The notes below the pieces were generated by a model. That model was not told the origin of the DNA, did no database searches, and worked only from the letters and a program-made list of their open reading frames with translations. From NCBI RefSeq assembly GCF_036409155.1, contig NZ_JAZGLW010000001.1, positions 372,001 to 436,000 of the forward strand: a stretch of DNA of 64,000 nucleotides. Direction: 5' to 3'. Shown piece after piece: positions 45,438 to 55,554 of the stretch. The position numbers and the translations under genes were made by a program. Position 1 is the stretch's first letter. Every line of letters begins with the position of its first letter. The DNA comes from Mycobacterium sp. 050128 (GTDB lineage: Bacteria; Actinomycetota; Actinomycetes; Mycobacteriales; Mycobacteriaceae).

Positions 45438-46196
45438 GTGCTGGGTCTGCCAGAGAAGGTGCGTGCTTGCCTGTTCGACCTCGACGGGGTGCTGACCGAC
45501 ACCGCAAGCGTGCATACCAAGGCCTGGAAGGCCATGTTCGACGCTTACCTGTCCCAGCGCGCCGAGCGCACCGGGGAGAAGTTCGTGCCCTTCGATGCCG
45601 CCGCGGACTACCGGACATACGTGGACGGCAAGAAGCGCGAAGACGGGGTCCGGTCGTTTCTGCACAGCCGGGGAATCGAACTGCCTGACGGCGATCACGA
45701 CGACTCCGGCGATGCCGAAACCGTTTACGGTCTGGGCAACCGCAAGAACGACATGTTCCAGAAGGTGCTCGAGCGAGACGGCGTCGAGGTGTTCGACGGG
45801 TCGCGGCGCTACCTGGAGGCGGCCTCGGCCGCGGGCCTGGGCATCGCCGTCGTGTCGTCGAGCGCCAACACCCGCGAAGTGCTCGAGATCACCGGGCTGG
45901 AGCGGTTCGTCCAGCAGCGCGTGGACGGGGTGACGCTGCGGGAGGAACACATCAAAGGCAAACCCGCGCCGGATTCCTATCTGCGGGGGGCGCAGCTGCT
46001 CGACGTCGCCCCCGATGCGGCCGCGGTGTTCGAGGACGCTCTGTCGGGGGTGGCAGCAGGTCGTGCCGGTAACTTCGGCTACGTGGTGGGGGTCGACCGA
46101 GTCGGCCAGGCCGAAGACCTGCTCAAGAACGGCGCCGACGTCGTGGTCACCGACCTCGCAGAATTGCTGGGGAATTCAACCGAGGTCAAGCCATGA
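45438..46196 (+). CDS. Beta-phosphoglucomutase-like HAD hydrolase (Rv3400-like)
   Basis: A 252-residue HAD enzyme of the beta-phosphoglucomutase group. The nucleophile loop is [12 protein letters not shown], followed by [12 protein letters not shown], then KPAPDSYL and [15 protein letters not shown]. It interconverts beta-glucose-1-phosphate and glucose-6-phosphate when paired with a GH65 phosphorylase, which follows with an ATGA overlap. The GTG start has AGGA six bases upstream. A short ORF beginning at 45392 (MVEWYRP) resembles the N-terminus I recall for the M. tuberculosis homologue but is in another frame (see findings). Confidence 0.92.
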   Translation: MLGLPEKVRACLFDLDGVLTDTASVHTKAWKAMFDAYLSQRAERTGEKFVPFDAAADYRTYVDGKKREDGVRSFLHSRGIELPDGDHDDSGDAETVYGLGNRKNDMFQKVLERDGVEVFDGSRRYLEAASAAGLGIAVVSSSANTREVLEITGLERFVQQRVDGVTLREEHIKGKPAPDSYLRGAQLLDVAPDAAAVFEDALSGVAAGRAGNFGYVVGVDRVGQAEDLLKNGADVVVTDLAELLGNSTEVKP

Positions 46197-48568
46197 TCAC
46201 TCAGGAAGCCTTCCCGGTCGAACCGTGGGTGGTCCGCGAGACGCGGCTCGACCTGAACCTGATCGCCCAGTCCGAATCGCTCTTCGCCTTGTCCAACGGG
46301 CACATCGGGCTGCGCGGCAACCTCGACGAGGGGGAACCGTACGGCCTGCCGGGCACCTATCTGAACTCGTTCTACGAGATCCGGCCGCTGCCCTACGCCG
46401 AGGCCGGCTACGGCTATCCGGAGGCCGGTCAGACCATCGTCGACGTGACCAACGGCAAGATCATCCGGCTGTTCGTCGAGGATGAGCCGTTCGACGTCCG
46501 CTACGGCGAACTCGTCTCACACGAGCGCGTGCTCGACCTGAAGGCCGGGACGCTGACGCGCAACGCGCACTGGCGATCACCGGTGGGCAAGGAAGTCAAG
46601 GTGACGTCCACCCGGTTGGTCTCCCTGGCCCACCGCAGTGTCGCCGCCATCGAGTACTGCGTCGAGGCGGTCAACGAGTTCGTCCGTGTCACAGTGCAAT
46701 CCGAGCTCGTCACCAACGAGGACCAGCCGACGACGTCGGCTGACCCCCGGGTGGCGGCCATCCTGGAAAACCCGTTGGAGGCCGTCGAACACGACGAGAC
46801 CGACTGCGGCGCGCTGCTGATGCACCGGACCCGGGCGAGCCAACTGATGATGGCCGCGGGAATGGATCACATCGTCGAGGTGCCCGGACGGGTCGAGGTC
46901 ACCAACGACGCGAGTTCCGACTTGGCGCGCACCACCGTGATCTGCGGGCTGCGCCCCGGCCAGAAGCTGCGCATCGTCAAATATCTCGCGTACGGCTGGT
47001 CCAGCCAGCGCTCCCGGCCCGCGCTGCGTGACCAGGTCGCCGCGGCGCTGCACAGCGCCCGCTACAGCGGGTGGGACGGGCTGCTGAAAGCCCAGCGGGA
47101 ATTCCTCGACGACTTCTGGGAAAACGCCGACGTCGAAGTCGAGGGCGACTCGGAATCCCAGCAGGCGGTGCGGTTCGGGCTCTTTCACCTCGTGCAGGCC
47201 AGCGCCCGGGCCGAGCGCCGCGCCATCCCCAGCAAGGGGCTGACCGGAACGGGCTACGACGGCCACGCCTTCTGGGACACCGAGGGTTTCGTGCTTCCCG
47301 TGCTCACCTATACGCTGCCGCACGCGGTCGCCGATTCGTTGCGCTGGCGGGCGTCGACGATGGACATGGCCCGGGACCGCGCGAAAGAACTCGGCCTCGA
47401 GGGTGTGAGCTTCCCGTGGCGGACCATCCGCGGCCAGGAGTGTTCGGGTTACTGGCCGGCCGGCACCGCGGCCTTCCACATCAACGCCGACATCGCGATG
47501 GCCTTCGAGCGCTACCGCGTCGTCACCGGCGATCAGTCGCTGGAGGCCGACTGCGGCCTGAAGGTGCTGGTCGAGACGGCTCGGCTGTGGATGTCGCTGG
47601 GGCATCACGACCGCCACGGCGTCTGGCACCTCGAGGGCGTCACCGGCCCCGACGAGTACACCGCGATCGTGCGCGACAACGTCTTCACGAATCTGATGGC
47701 CGCGCACAACCTGATGGTCGCCGCCGATGCGTGCAACCGTCACCCCGAGGCGGCCGAGGCGATGGGGGTCGACCACGAGGAGACGGCCTCCTGGCGGGAT
47801 GCGGCCGACGCGGTCAGCATTCCCTACGACGAAGAGCTCGGCGTCCACCAGCAGTGCGAGGGCTTCACCAAGTTCGCGGAGTGGGATTTCGAGAAGAGGC
47901 ACAAATATCCGCTGCTGCTGCACGAACCGTATGTGCGGCTCTACCCCGCGCAGGTGATCAAGCAGGCCGACCTGGTGCTGGCCATGCAGTGGCAAAGCCA
48001 CGCGTTCACGCCCGAGCAGAAGGCGCGCAACGTCGACTACTACGAGCGGCGCACGGTGCGCGACTCGTCGCTGTCGGCATGCTGTCAGGCCGTGATGTGC
48101 GCGGAGGTCGGGCATCTGGAGCTGGCGCATGACTACGCCTACGAGGCCGCGCTGATCGATCTGCGCGACCTGCACTCCAACACCCGCGACGGGTTGCACA
48201 TGGCATCGCTGGCCGGCGCCTGGATGGCGATCGTCGCGGGGTTTGGCGGCCTGCGCGACGACGACGGCATCCTGGAGATCGATCCCGCGCTGCCCGACGG
48301 CATCACCCGGCTGCGGTTCCGGGTGCGGTGGCGTGCCTTCCGGCTGATGGTCGACGCCAACCACAACGACGTCACCTACACCCTGAGCGACGGGGACAGC
48401 GGTGAGCTTGCCATCCGGCACGCCGGTGAGGAGATCGTGCTCACGACGGACTCGCCGAAAACCATCGCGGTGCGTCAGCGCAAGGCACTGCTCCCGGCGC
48501 CGCCGCAGCCGCCCGGCTGCGAGCCCACGCACCGGCGGACGCAGGCCCACCAGCTCGGGAGCAACTAA
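46193..48568 (+). CDS. Glycoside hydrolase family 65 (Rv3401-like)
   Basis: A 791-residue GH65 protein, the family of trehalose, maltose and kojibiose phosphorylases/hydrolases. It has the N-terminal beta-sandwich ([20 protein letters not shown]), the (alpha/alpha)6 barrel ([17 protein letters not shown]) and the general acid Glu in [15 protein letters not shown] near residue 487. It is translationally coupled to the beta-phosphoglucomutase, the classic pair for phosphorolysis of an alpha-linked disaccharide. I cannot tell maltose from trehalose specificity or phosphorylase from hydrolase by eye. Confidence 0.92.
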   Translation: MITQEAFPVEPWVVRETRLDLNLIAQSESLFALSNGHIGLRGNLDEGEPYGLPGTYLNSFYEIRPLPYAEAGYGYPEAGQTIVDVTNGKIIRLFVEDEPFDVRYGELVSHERVLDLKAGTLTRNAHWRSPVGKEVKVTSTRLVSLAHRSVAAIEYCVEAVNEFVRVTVQSELVTNEDQPTTSADPRVAAILENPLEAVEHDETDCGALLMHRTRASQLMMAAGMDHIVEVPGRVEVTNDASSDLARTTVICGLRPGQKLRIVKYLAYGWSSQRSRPALRDQVAAALHSARYSGWDGLLKAQREFLDDFWENADVEVEGDSESQQAVRFGLFHLVQASARAERRAIPSKGLTGTGYDGHAFWDTEGFVLPVLTYTLPHAVADSLRWRASTMDMARDRAKELGLEGVSFPWRTIRGQECSGYWPAGTAAFHINADIAMAFERYRVVTGDQSLEADCGLKVLVETARLWMSLGHHDRHGVWHLEGVTGPDEYTAIVRDNVFTNLMAAHNLMVAADACNRHPEAAEAMGVDHEETASWRDAADAVSIPYDEELGVHQQCEGFTKFAEWDFEKRHKYPLLLHEPYVRLYPAQVIKQADLVLAMQWQSHAFTPEQKARNVDYYERRTVRDSSLSACCQAVMCAEVGHLELAHDYAYEAALIDLRDLHSNTRDGLHMASLAGAWMAIVAGFGGLRDDDGILEIDPALPDGITRLRFRVRWRAFRLMVDANHNDVTYTLSDGDSGELAIRHAGEEIVLTTDSPKTIAVRQRKALLPAPPQPPGCEPTHRRTQAHQLGSN

Positions 48569-48575
48569 CCCGCAG

Positions 48576-51500
48576 TTACACCACCGGCGCGCCGTCTTCG
48601 GTTGCGGCAGAAACGATCTCGTTGTCCAGTAGCTCGACGATGCGCGCCGTAACCGCGGCCGCGGTGGGGTGTTCCCACAGCAGCGTCGGTGGCAACGCCA
48701 GCCCGGTCTGCTTCTCGAGCTGACGCCGCAGCGCGACCGTCATGATCGAGTCCACGCCGATTTCGACCAGCGGCATCCGGGGGTCGACGCTGTCGGCGGA
48801 CAGGCCGAGTTCGGCGGCCACCGCCGTGAGGACCTGCTGGCGCACCCATTCCTCGGTGTCCATGTCGCCCGGGCCCACCGCCGCGAAATCCTGATGCTGC
48901 ACAACGGAATCCGCGGCGACCGCGGCCGCGATGTCGGCAAGGATCGGCACGGACGTGGCCTCCGGCAGCACCGGCAACACCACCGGGTTGGCCTCCTGCG
49001 ACCGCATCGCGACGTCCAGGGCACGCAATGCGTCGTCCGCGCCGATGGTGTCCATCCCCAGCGCATCCAGTTGCGCGGCAATGTATCCCGAGTCCGAGCC
49101 CATTCCGAGGCCGCGCCACGCGGTCCACGCCACACTCGTCGTGACGTCGCCCAGCGCGCGCCGGTGCCGGGCCAGCGCATCCAGGAAGGCGTTGCCGCAG
49201 GCGTAGGCCCCCTGCCCGGGGAAGCCGGCCAGGTATCCGCAGGAGGAATACAGCACCATCCAGTCCAGCTCCCCGGGCGGGAACATCTCGTGCAGGGCCA
49301 GCGCCCCGTCGACCTTCGGATGCATGGTCGTCGCGATCTCGTCGATCGTCGTATTCGCCAGGAACACACCGGCTTCCACGCCGGCGGCATGAATCACGCC
49401 GCGCACCGGCGGCAGGCCGGCCAGCACGGAGCGCAGTTCGTCGGCGGCACCGGGTGCGGCGATGTCCAGGGCGACCGAGTCCACCCAGACACCGCGCTCC
49501 TCGAGCGCGGACACCGCGCGGATCTGCGCCTGATTGTCCGCGCTCGCCCACTGCGAGCGTTCCGGCAGACCGGACCGGGACAACAACAGCACGCGGCGCG
49601 CACCCAGATCCGCCAATCGCTCGGCGACACGCAGGCCCAGCACGCCGGTCCCACCGGTGACCAGATAGGTGCCGGCCGGGCTGCATGCCATCGTCGGTCC
49701 GGCCGCGCCGACGATGTTCGCCATCCGCGCGGTCTGCGCGACGCCGTCGCGAACCACCACCACAGCGTGGCCGCTGAGCGTGGCCAGCGCACCCAGCGGC
49801 AGCCGGTCCTCGGCGAGATCGAGCACGCCACCCCACAGCATGGGGTGCTCGGCCGCGGCCACTCGCGAAAAGCCCCACAGTGGGGAACGGCTCACGTCGG
49901 CGCCTTCGTGCACACCGTGAGTCAGGGCCCACAGCCGCGACGAGATGCTTTTGCACAGAAGCTCTTTGAGCGCCTCCAGTACCGTGTCCACGGCTTCCAG
50001 AGGGCTCTCGGCGGCGCGGGGCAGCACCAGCACGACGGCCTCGGAGTCGAGATCGGCGGGGATGTCGGCGGGCGTGGCACATACCCGGTGGGCGACGCCG
50101 GCGGCTTTCAGGTCGCGTTGGCACCAGGCGCGAACGGCCGGATCGCCGCCAACCAGCATCACTTCGGCCGGTGCGGCCTGGACGTCGAAAGATGTTGGCT
50201 TCCAGTCGATTCGGTGCACCACCCGCGACACGTCGCCGCCGGTGTGCTCGAGTTCCTCGAACGTCATGCCGGTGATCTCCACCAGCGGCCGCCCGGTCAG
50301 CGACGCGATGGTCACGTCGGTGCAGCTGCCCCGATCGCGACGGCGAACGTGCAGTAGCACCGAATCAGACTGTTTGCCAAGGACTCTCACCCGCTCGATG
50401 CGAGCGGGCATGCGCAGCCGGGGCGCTCCGTCGAACACCGTGGACGCCACCGAGGTGGCCGCATCGATGAGCCCGGCCCACGTCGAGGGGTGCGACCCGT
50501 CCGGTTCGGCTCGCACCTGCGCCAGGAATTCGCCGTCACCGGCCCACAGATCGACGACTTCCCAGCCGAAACCCATCTCGGCGACACCGAGTTTCGCGAG
50601 CTTGTCCACCACGCTGTTCGGCAACAACTGCTCGGTGCAGCGGACCCGGATCGCGGTCTCGTCGAGCCGCGGCACCTCGCGGTCGTCGGTGGCGGCGGCG
50701 ATCGCGGTGCAGTGCGTCAGCCAGCCACCGACGTCGGGGCCGTCCTCGTCGACCAGTCGGGTGGCGATCGCGAGCGCGCGATCCTGCAGCACCACCTGCA
50801 CGTCGCGGGTGCGGCCCGGCGCAACGGGGGTGCGCAGATGCACCTCGGTCAGATCGGTTCCCACGGCCGTCAGGAACGTGTTGAGCAGCACCGCGGCCGG
50901 CACGATCTCGGTGCTCTGCACGGGATGGTTGCCGGGGTAGGGCCGGGTCGACATGTCCAGCCGGGTCTCCCAGACCGTCGCCGGCACCGTGCCGGTGACT
51001 TCGAGTCGGCCTCCGAGCAGGGTGTGGCAGTCGGCGTCGTGGACACCGCGGCCGGCGGGCGGCGCGCTCGGGATGCGCCAGAAGTCGCGGTGCTGCCACT
51101 GCGTGCCCGGCAGCTCGCCGGCCCACGGTGTGGCGGTGGTGACGCCGTCGCCGACGGGCGCGCCGTGGCAGTGCAGGGCGGCGACCGCCGCGGCGACCGA
51201 ACGCCGTGCCGGTTGGTCACGGCGCAGTACGCCGACGGCCGCGTGCTCCTCAATATTCAAGTGCAGCAACGTTTCCGCGATGGAATGCGACACCACCGGG
51301 TGGGCCGCGACCTCGAGGAAGAGCCGGTGGCCGTCCGCGGCCGCCGCGGAAACCGCCTCGGCGAAGCGAACCCGGTCGCGCAGATTGGCGACCCAGTAGT
51401 CCGGTCCACGCGGCGCCGTGGACCGCGGATCGGCCAGCGCGGTGGTGTACAGCGGAATTTGGGCCGGCCGTGGCTTCGGCAGCGCACCGGTGAGCCGAGC

Positions 51501-53777
51501 CAGGTCGGCGGTGAGCGCGTCCATCGCCGGGCTGTGGAACGCGACGTCGGTTTTGACGCGGCGCACCATCAGTCCCTCGTCGCCCCAGCGGGCGGCCACC
51601 TCGTCGACGGCCGCGACAGTGCCCGACACCACCGTCGAGGTCAACGAGGCGCTGATCGCCGCCACCACGTCCGTGCGGGCGCCGAGCCGCTGTTGGGCAT
51701 CGGCGAACTGCAGCGGCACCAGCGCCATCGCGCCTTGGCCCATCACCTTGCGGAACCCGCGGGCGCGGTAGCACGCCACGGCCGCGCCGTGCGCCAGGTC
51801 GAATACGCCCGCGGTCACACAGGCGGCGACCTCGCCCACGGAATGACCGATCACCGCGGCGGGTCGCACGCCGCGCTCACGCAGCACCGCGGCCAGGCCG
51901 ACCTGCATCGCGAAGGTCAGCGCCTGCACCTGATCGGTGCCGCCCAGTTCGCCGGAGGTCAGCGCCTCGCGTGCCGAGAAGCCGAGTTCGGCACCGAAGA
52001 TCGGATCGATCGCGTCGATCACGGCGGCGAACGCCGGTTCGCCGGCCAACAACTCCCTGCCCATCTGCGGCCAGTGCGAGCCGTGCCCGGAGAACACCCA
52101 CACCGCGCCCTCGGACGCCTCGGCCAGCGCGGTGCCGCGCACCACCGCGCCGTCACGCTCGCCGGCGGCCAGCGTGTGCAGCCCACCGAGCAGTTCCCCG
52201 CAATCTTCGGCGAGCACGGCCGCGCGCACCGGTTCATGGCTGCGTCGGGCCCACAGGGTCGCGGCGACCTCGGTCAGCAAGACGTCGCGGCCGCCGAGGT
52301 GATCGGCCAACGCGGCGGCCTGCGCCGTCAGCCTGCTCTGCGAACGACCCGAAAGCGGAATCACCACCGGTCCAGTCATTTTCGTGTGCTGAGGCGCGGT
52401 CGCGGGCGGCGCCTCCTCGAGCAACACGTGCGCGATGGTGCCACCGTAGCCGTAGCTGCACACCGCTGCCCGGCGCGGGTGGTCAGGCCGCCGCGGCCAG
52501 GCCTGTGTCTCGGTCGGCACCCGCAGGCCGCTGCGGGCCCAGTCGACGCCGGGGGTGAGATTGCGCACGCCCGCCGTGGGCGGAACGGTCCGGTGATACA
52601 GGGCCAGGACGGCCTTGATCAGGCCGACGGCGCCGGCGCCGCCCTCGAGGTGGCCGGTGTTCGGTTTGACCGAGCCGACCAGCGCCGGGTCGTCGGCGGG
52701 CCGGACGGCTCCATACACTTGCGCCAGCGCCTCCACTTCCACGGGATCGCCTGTGGGCGTCCCGGTTCCGTGGGCTTCGATGAAATCGACGGTGGCCGGG
52801 TCGATGTCGCAGGACCGGCATGCCAGCCGGAACAGATCCGCCTGGGCGGCGCCGTTGGGTGACATGATGCCGACCGTGCGGCCGTCCTGGGCGACCGCGC
52901 CGCCGCGGACCACGGCCAGCACCCGGTCGCCGTCGCGGACGGCGTCAGCGAGGCGCTTGAGCACCACCACTGCCGCGCCCTCGCCGCGGCCGTAGCCGTC
53001 GGCGGACTCGTCGAAGGTCTTGCAGCGACCGTCGGGAGCCGTCGCGCCGGCCTGATCGAGCACGCGGGTCAATCCCGGACCGATCAGCGCGCTGACCCCG
53101 CCGGCCAGCGCCAGCGCCGTCTCGCCCGAGCGCAGCAGTTGGCAGGCCTGGTGCACCGCCACCAACGAGGCCGCGCACGCGGCGTCGAGCGCCACGCTGG
53201 GCCCGCGCAGATCGAGCAGATGTGACACCCGGTTGGCGATCCCGCACAGCGAGGTGCCGATCCCGGTCCACGCCTCGATACCGGGCAGGTCCTCCATCAG
53301 CAGCTTGCCGTAGTCGTCGGAGTTCACGCCCATCAGTACGGCGGTGTCAGTGCCGGCCAGCGAACGGGGCGGCACCCCGGCGTGTTCGAGCGCCTCCCAG
53401 CTGACCTCGACGGCCAGCCGCTGCTGCGGGTCCATCAGTTCGGCCTCGCGGGGAGAGACACCGAAGAACTCGGCGTCGAAACCCGCGAGGTTGTCGATGA
53501 ACGTGCCCCAGGGGGTGGTGTCCCTGAGCACCGCGGCGTTGCGCGGGTCGCGCCACAGATAGGGCTCCCAGCGGTCGGCGGGCACCTCGCGCACCGCACT
53601 GCCGCCGTCGAGGAGGAACTGCCAAAACGCCTCGGCGGTGGTGACGTCACCGGCCAGCCGGCAACCGAGGCCGATGACGGCGATCGGTTCGGGTGTCGCG
53701 CTGCCGGTCACACTCGGTGCCGAAAGTTGGTCATCAGGGCCACCATTCAATGTCATGTCAGTTGGTGCGTCGTTCAT
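48576..53777 (-). CDS. Iterative type I PKS of the 6-methylsalicylic acid synthase type
   Basis: A 1733-residue PKS, matching the roughly 1750 residues of 6-MSAS-type enzymes. KS: Cys201 in LDAACAASL, His336 in EAHGTGT, Lys371 and His376 in KPNTGHLEGG. AT: FSGHGSHWPQMG, Ser646 in GHSVGE, then VAFHSPAMD, a malonyl-CoA type signature. DH/thioester-hydrolase region: from HTLLGGRLEVTGT through TRPYPGNHPVQ, with catalytic-type His951, the MSAS-family block. KR: TGGTGVLG from 1374, Ser in YSSCGY, Tyr1525 in GQGAYACGNAF. ACP: Ser1677 in IGVDSIMT. The KR favours a 6-methylsalicylate-like over an orsellinate-like product. Its start overlaps the aryl-AMP ligase stop (ATGA). Confidence 0.9.
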   Translation of the reverse strand: MNDAPTDMTLNGGPDDQLSAPSVTGSATPEPIAVIGLGCRLAGDVTTAEAFWQFLLDGGSAVREVPADRWEPYLWRDPRNAAVLRDTTPWGTFIDNLAGFDAEFFGVSPREAELMDPQQRLAVEVSWEALEHAGVPPRSLAGTDTAVLMGVNSDDYGKLLMEDLPGIEAWTGIGTSLCGIANRVSHLLDLRGPSVALDAACAASLVAVHQACQLLRSGETALALAGGVSALIGPGLTRVLDQAGATAPDGRCKTFDESADGYGRGEGAAVVVLKRLADAVRDGDRVLAVVRGGAVAQDGRTVGIMSPNGAAQADLFRLACRSCDIDPATVDFIEAHGTGTPTGDPVEVEALAQVYGAVRPADDPALVGSVKPNTGHLEGGAGAVGLIKAVLALYHRTVPPTAGVRNLTPGVDWARSGLRVPTETQAWPRRPDHPRRAAVCSYGYGGTIAHVLLEEAPPATAPQHTKMTGPVVIPLSGRSQSRLTAQAAALADHLGGRDVLLTEVAATLWARRSHEPVRAAVLAEDCGELLGGLHTLAAGERDGAVVRGTALAEASEGAVWVFSGHGSHWPQMGRELLAGEPAFAAVIDAIDPIFGAELGFSAREALTSGELGGTDQVQALTFAMQVGLAAVLRERGVRPAAVIGHSVGEVAACVTAGVFDLAHGAAVACYRARGFRKVMGQGAMALVPLQFADAQQRLGARTDVVAAISASLTSTVVSGTVAAVDEVAARWGDEGLMVRRVKTDVAFHSPAMDALTADLARLTGALPKPRPAQIPLYTTALADPRSTAPRGPDYWVANLRDRVRFAEAVSAAAADGHRLFLEVAAHPVVSHSIAETLLHLNIEEHAAVGVLRRDQPARRSVAAAVAALHCHGAPVGDGVTTATPWAGELPGTQWQHRDFWRIPSAPPAGRGVHDADCHTLLGGRLEVTGTVPATVWETRLDMSTRPYPGNHPVQSTEIVPAAVLLNTFLTAVGTDLTEVHLRTPVAPGRTRDVQVVLQDRALAIATRLVDEDGPDVGGWLTHCTAIAAATDDREVPRLDETAIRVRCTEQLLPNSVVDKLAKLGVAEMGFGWEVVDLWAGDGEFLAQVRAEPDGSHPSTWAGLIDAATSVASTVFDGAPRLRMPARIERVRVLGKQSDSVLLHVRRRDRGSCTDVTIASLTGRPLVEITGMTFEELEHTGGDVSRVVHRIDWKPTSFDVQAAPAEVMLVGGDPAVRAWCQRDLKAAGVAHRVCATPADIPADLDSEAVVLVLPRAAESPLEAVDTVLEALKELLCKSISSRLWALTHGVHEGADVSRSPLWGFSRVAAAEHPMLWGGVLDLAEDRLPLGALATLSGHAVVVVRDGVAQTARMANIVGAAGPTMACSPAGTYLVTGGTGVLGLRVAERLADLGARRVLLLSRSGLPERSQWASADNQAQIRAVSALEERGVWVDSVALDIAAPGAADELRSVLAGLPPVRGVIHAAGVEAGVFLANTTIDEIATTMHPKVDGALALHEMFPPGELDWMVLYSSCGYLAGFPGQGAYACGNAFLDALARHRRALGDVTTSVAWTAWRGLGMGSDSGYIAAQLDALGMDTIGADDALRALDVAMRSQEANPVVLPVLPEATSVPILADIAAAVAADSVVQHQDFAAVGPGDMDTEEWVRQQVLTAVAAELGLSADSVDPRMPLVEIGVDSIMTVALRRQLEKQTGLALPPTLLWEHPTAAAVTARIVELLDNEIVSAATEDGAPVV

Positions 53778-55450
53778 GCCCGTGTCAGGCTGACGACGAT
53801 TTGCTTTTTGTCCACCTTGCCCACCGCTGTTTTGGGCAGTGAACGCATGGCTTCCAGTACGTCGGGCTTGGCATGGACAGAGACGCCACGGCCATCGAGA
53901 AATCCGTTGAGCTCGGCCAGGGTAACCGGTGTGCCCTTGAAAACAACTGCCGCACAGATCTTTTCGCCGAGATACTGATCCGGTAGTGCGACGGCCGCCG
54001 CGTCGGCCACGGCGGGATGGGCATGCAGGTGTTCCTCGAGGTCGGACGCCGAGACGGTCTCGCCGCCCCGGTGGATGACGTCCTTGATCCGGCCGGTGAC
54101 TTCGACATATCCGGCCCGTGGGCCGTCGGCGAAGATCCGCACCCGGTCGCCGCTGCGGTAAAACCCGTCGGGGCTGAAGGAGCGGGCGTTGGCCTCGTCG
54201 GCGCGGTAGTAGCCGTTGATCGTGTACGGCCCGCGCACCAGCAGCTCACCCTCTTCGCCGGGGGCCACCTCGTCGCCGTTCTCGTCGACGACCCTCATCT
54301 CGTCGTCGGGCGACATGGGCCGGCCCTGCACGTTGTCCACCACCTCGGCGGGGTCGCCCGGGCGGGTGAAGTTCAACATCCCCTCGGCCATCCCGAAGAT
54401 TTGCTGCATGCCCGCCGTCAGGTTCTCCCGGATGAACCGGGCCTCGTCGGGCAGCAGCCGCGACCCGCCGACCTGCACCACTCGCAGCGAGGTCGGCAGG
54501 ATTGGTTCCCAGTCACAGGCCTGTGCCCACAGCTTGGCGAGCGCGTTGACCAACCCCGTGACGGTGACCCGGTGGCGGTCGATCAGCGCGAAGGCCGCCT
54601 CGGGGCTGGGGTCGTCGGTGAAAACTGTTCTGGCGCCCACGGTCATCGCGCCCAACAGACCCGGACAGGCCAACGGGAAGTTGTGCCCGGCCGGCAGCAC
54701 CACGAGGTAGGCGTCGTCCCCGCTCATCCCGTACGCCGCCGCGCAGGCCGACGCGTTGTAGCGGTAGTCGTCGTGGGTCCGGGCGATCAGCTTGGGCAGC
54801 CCCGTGGTGCCGCCCGACACCAGCAGCAACGCGGGCAGCCCCGGATCCGGCGCCGGGTTTGCCCGGACGGCCGGGCCGGCGTGGTTCGCGACGTCGGACC
54901 AGGCCCGGAAGTCGCCCGGGTCGCCGTCGACCAGCACCCAGGTCAATTGCGGCCGCTCGCGCACCAGCGCGGTGGCCATCTCGCGGTAGTCGAAGCCGCC
55001 CGCCCTGTCGGTGATGATCATCCCGACCGCGCCGCTGACATCGGCGAAGTGACTCAGTTCGGCGGTGCGGTGGCCGGGCAGGCACATCACCGGCACCACA
55101 CCCGCTCGCAGCAGCCCGAACAGCGCCAACGCGAATTGGCAGGAGTTGGGCAGTTGCAGCATCACCCGATCGCCGGCGACGAATCCGAGATCGATCAGGC
55201 CGCTCGCGATGCGGTCGGCCAGTGCGTCGAATTCGGCGAAGGTGTAGCTGACCCGGGCATCCGCGATGCCGCAGCGGTCCGGCCAACGTTGCGCGGCCTC
55301 GCGCAAGATCGAATCCAAGGGCAGCCCGGCCCAATAACCCGCCCGCCGATAGCAGTCCGCCCGGTCGCTCGGGAACGGCACGAATCCCGTTGCGAGGTCG
55401 ATACTTTCGTGTCGTCCGACCTCGGCATCGGGATGAAATCCGGTGCTCAT
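53774..55450 (-). CDS. Aryl-acid AMP ligase, MbtA/DhbE type
   Basis: A 558-residue stand-alone adenylation enzyme that activates salicylate-like acids and loads an aryl carrier protein. Core A3 is LLLVSGGTTGLPKLI, the aryl-acid pocket region is LPAGHNFPLACPG (the Asn after His is the residue that contacts the 2-hydroxyl in DhbE), A5 is IFGMAEGMLNFTR, A7 is YRSGDRVR, and the C-terminal catalytic Lys is in LPKTAVGKVDKKQ. M. tuberculosis MbtA is of similar length. It overlaps the PKS gene downstream and is divergent from the NRPS whose N-terminal aryl carrier domain is its probable partner. Confidence 0.93.
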   Translation of the reverse strand: MSTGFHPDAEVGRHESIDLATGFVPFPSDRADCYRRAGYWAGLPLDSILREAAQRWPDRCGIADARVSYTFAEFDALADRIASGLIDLGFVAGDRVMLQLPNSCQFALALFGLLRAGVVPVMCLPGHRTAELSHFADVSGAVGMIITDRAGGFDYREMATALVRERPQLTWVLVDGDPGDFRAWSDVANHAGPAVRANPAPDPGLPALLLVSGGTTGLPKLIARTHDDYRYNASACAAAYGMSGDDAYLVVLPAGHNFPLACPGLLGAMTVGARTVFTDDPSPEAAFALIDRHRVTVTGLVNALAKLWAQACDWEPILPTSLRVVQVGGSRLLPDEARFIRENLTAGMQQIFGMAEGMLNFTRPGDPAEVVDNVQGRPMSPDDEMRVVDENGDEVAPGEEGELLVRGPYTINGYYRADEANARSFSPDGFYRSGDRVRIFADGPRAGYVEVTGRIKDVIHRGGETVSASDLEEHLHAHPAVADAAAVALPDQYLGEKICAAVVFKGTPVTLAELNGFLDGRGVSVHAKPDVLEAMRSLPKTAVGKVDKKQIVVSLTRA

Positions 55451-55475
55451 CGCGGTGGCGCCCTTCCGGGGTAAG

Positions 55476-55494
55476 TTAACTTAGAGAATCCTAA
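55476..55494. promoter_or_regulatory. IdeR-box-like sequence 1
   Basis: TTAACTTAGAGAATCCTAA matches 13 of 19 positions of the mycobacterial IdeR consensus TTAGGTTAGGCTAACCTAA (consensus from memory), including TTA at one end and CCTAA at the other. It is the site closer to the aryl-AMP ligase start. Confidence 0.6.
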
Positions 55495-55515
55495 TATAGG
55501 GTAGCCTCCACATAG

Positions 55516-55534
55516 TTAGGGCAGCCTTTACTAA
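55516..55534. promoter_or_regulatory. IdeR-box-like sequence 2
   Basis: TTAGGGCAGCCTTTACTAA also matches 13 of 19 consensus positions and keeps the terminal TTAGG and CTAA. It lies exactly 40 bases from the first box, about four helical turns, and 20 bases before the NRPS ATG. Confidence 0.6.
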
Positions 55535-55554
55535 TTGCTGAGAGGTTTCACACA

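Noticed and set aside
46577..48550. 657-residue open frame opposite the GH65 gene
   Set aside because: Shadow of a well-supported gene with no recognisable domain.
50490..52862. 790-residue open frame opposite the PKS
   Set aside because: Composition shadow; the PKS frame carries all catalytic motifs.
55491..55509. Third IdeR-box-like match
   Set aside because: Only 11 of 19 positions match and it overlaps the first box; kept as a note, not a feature.
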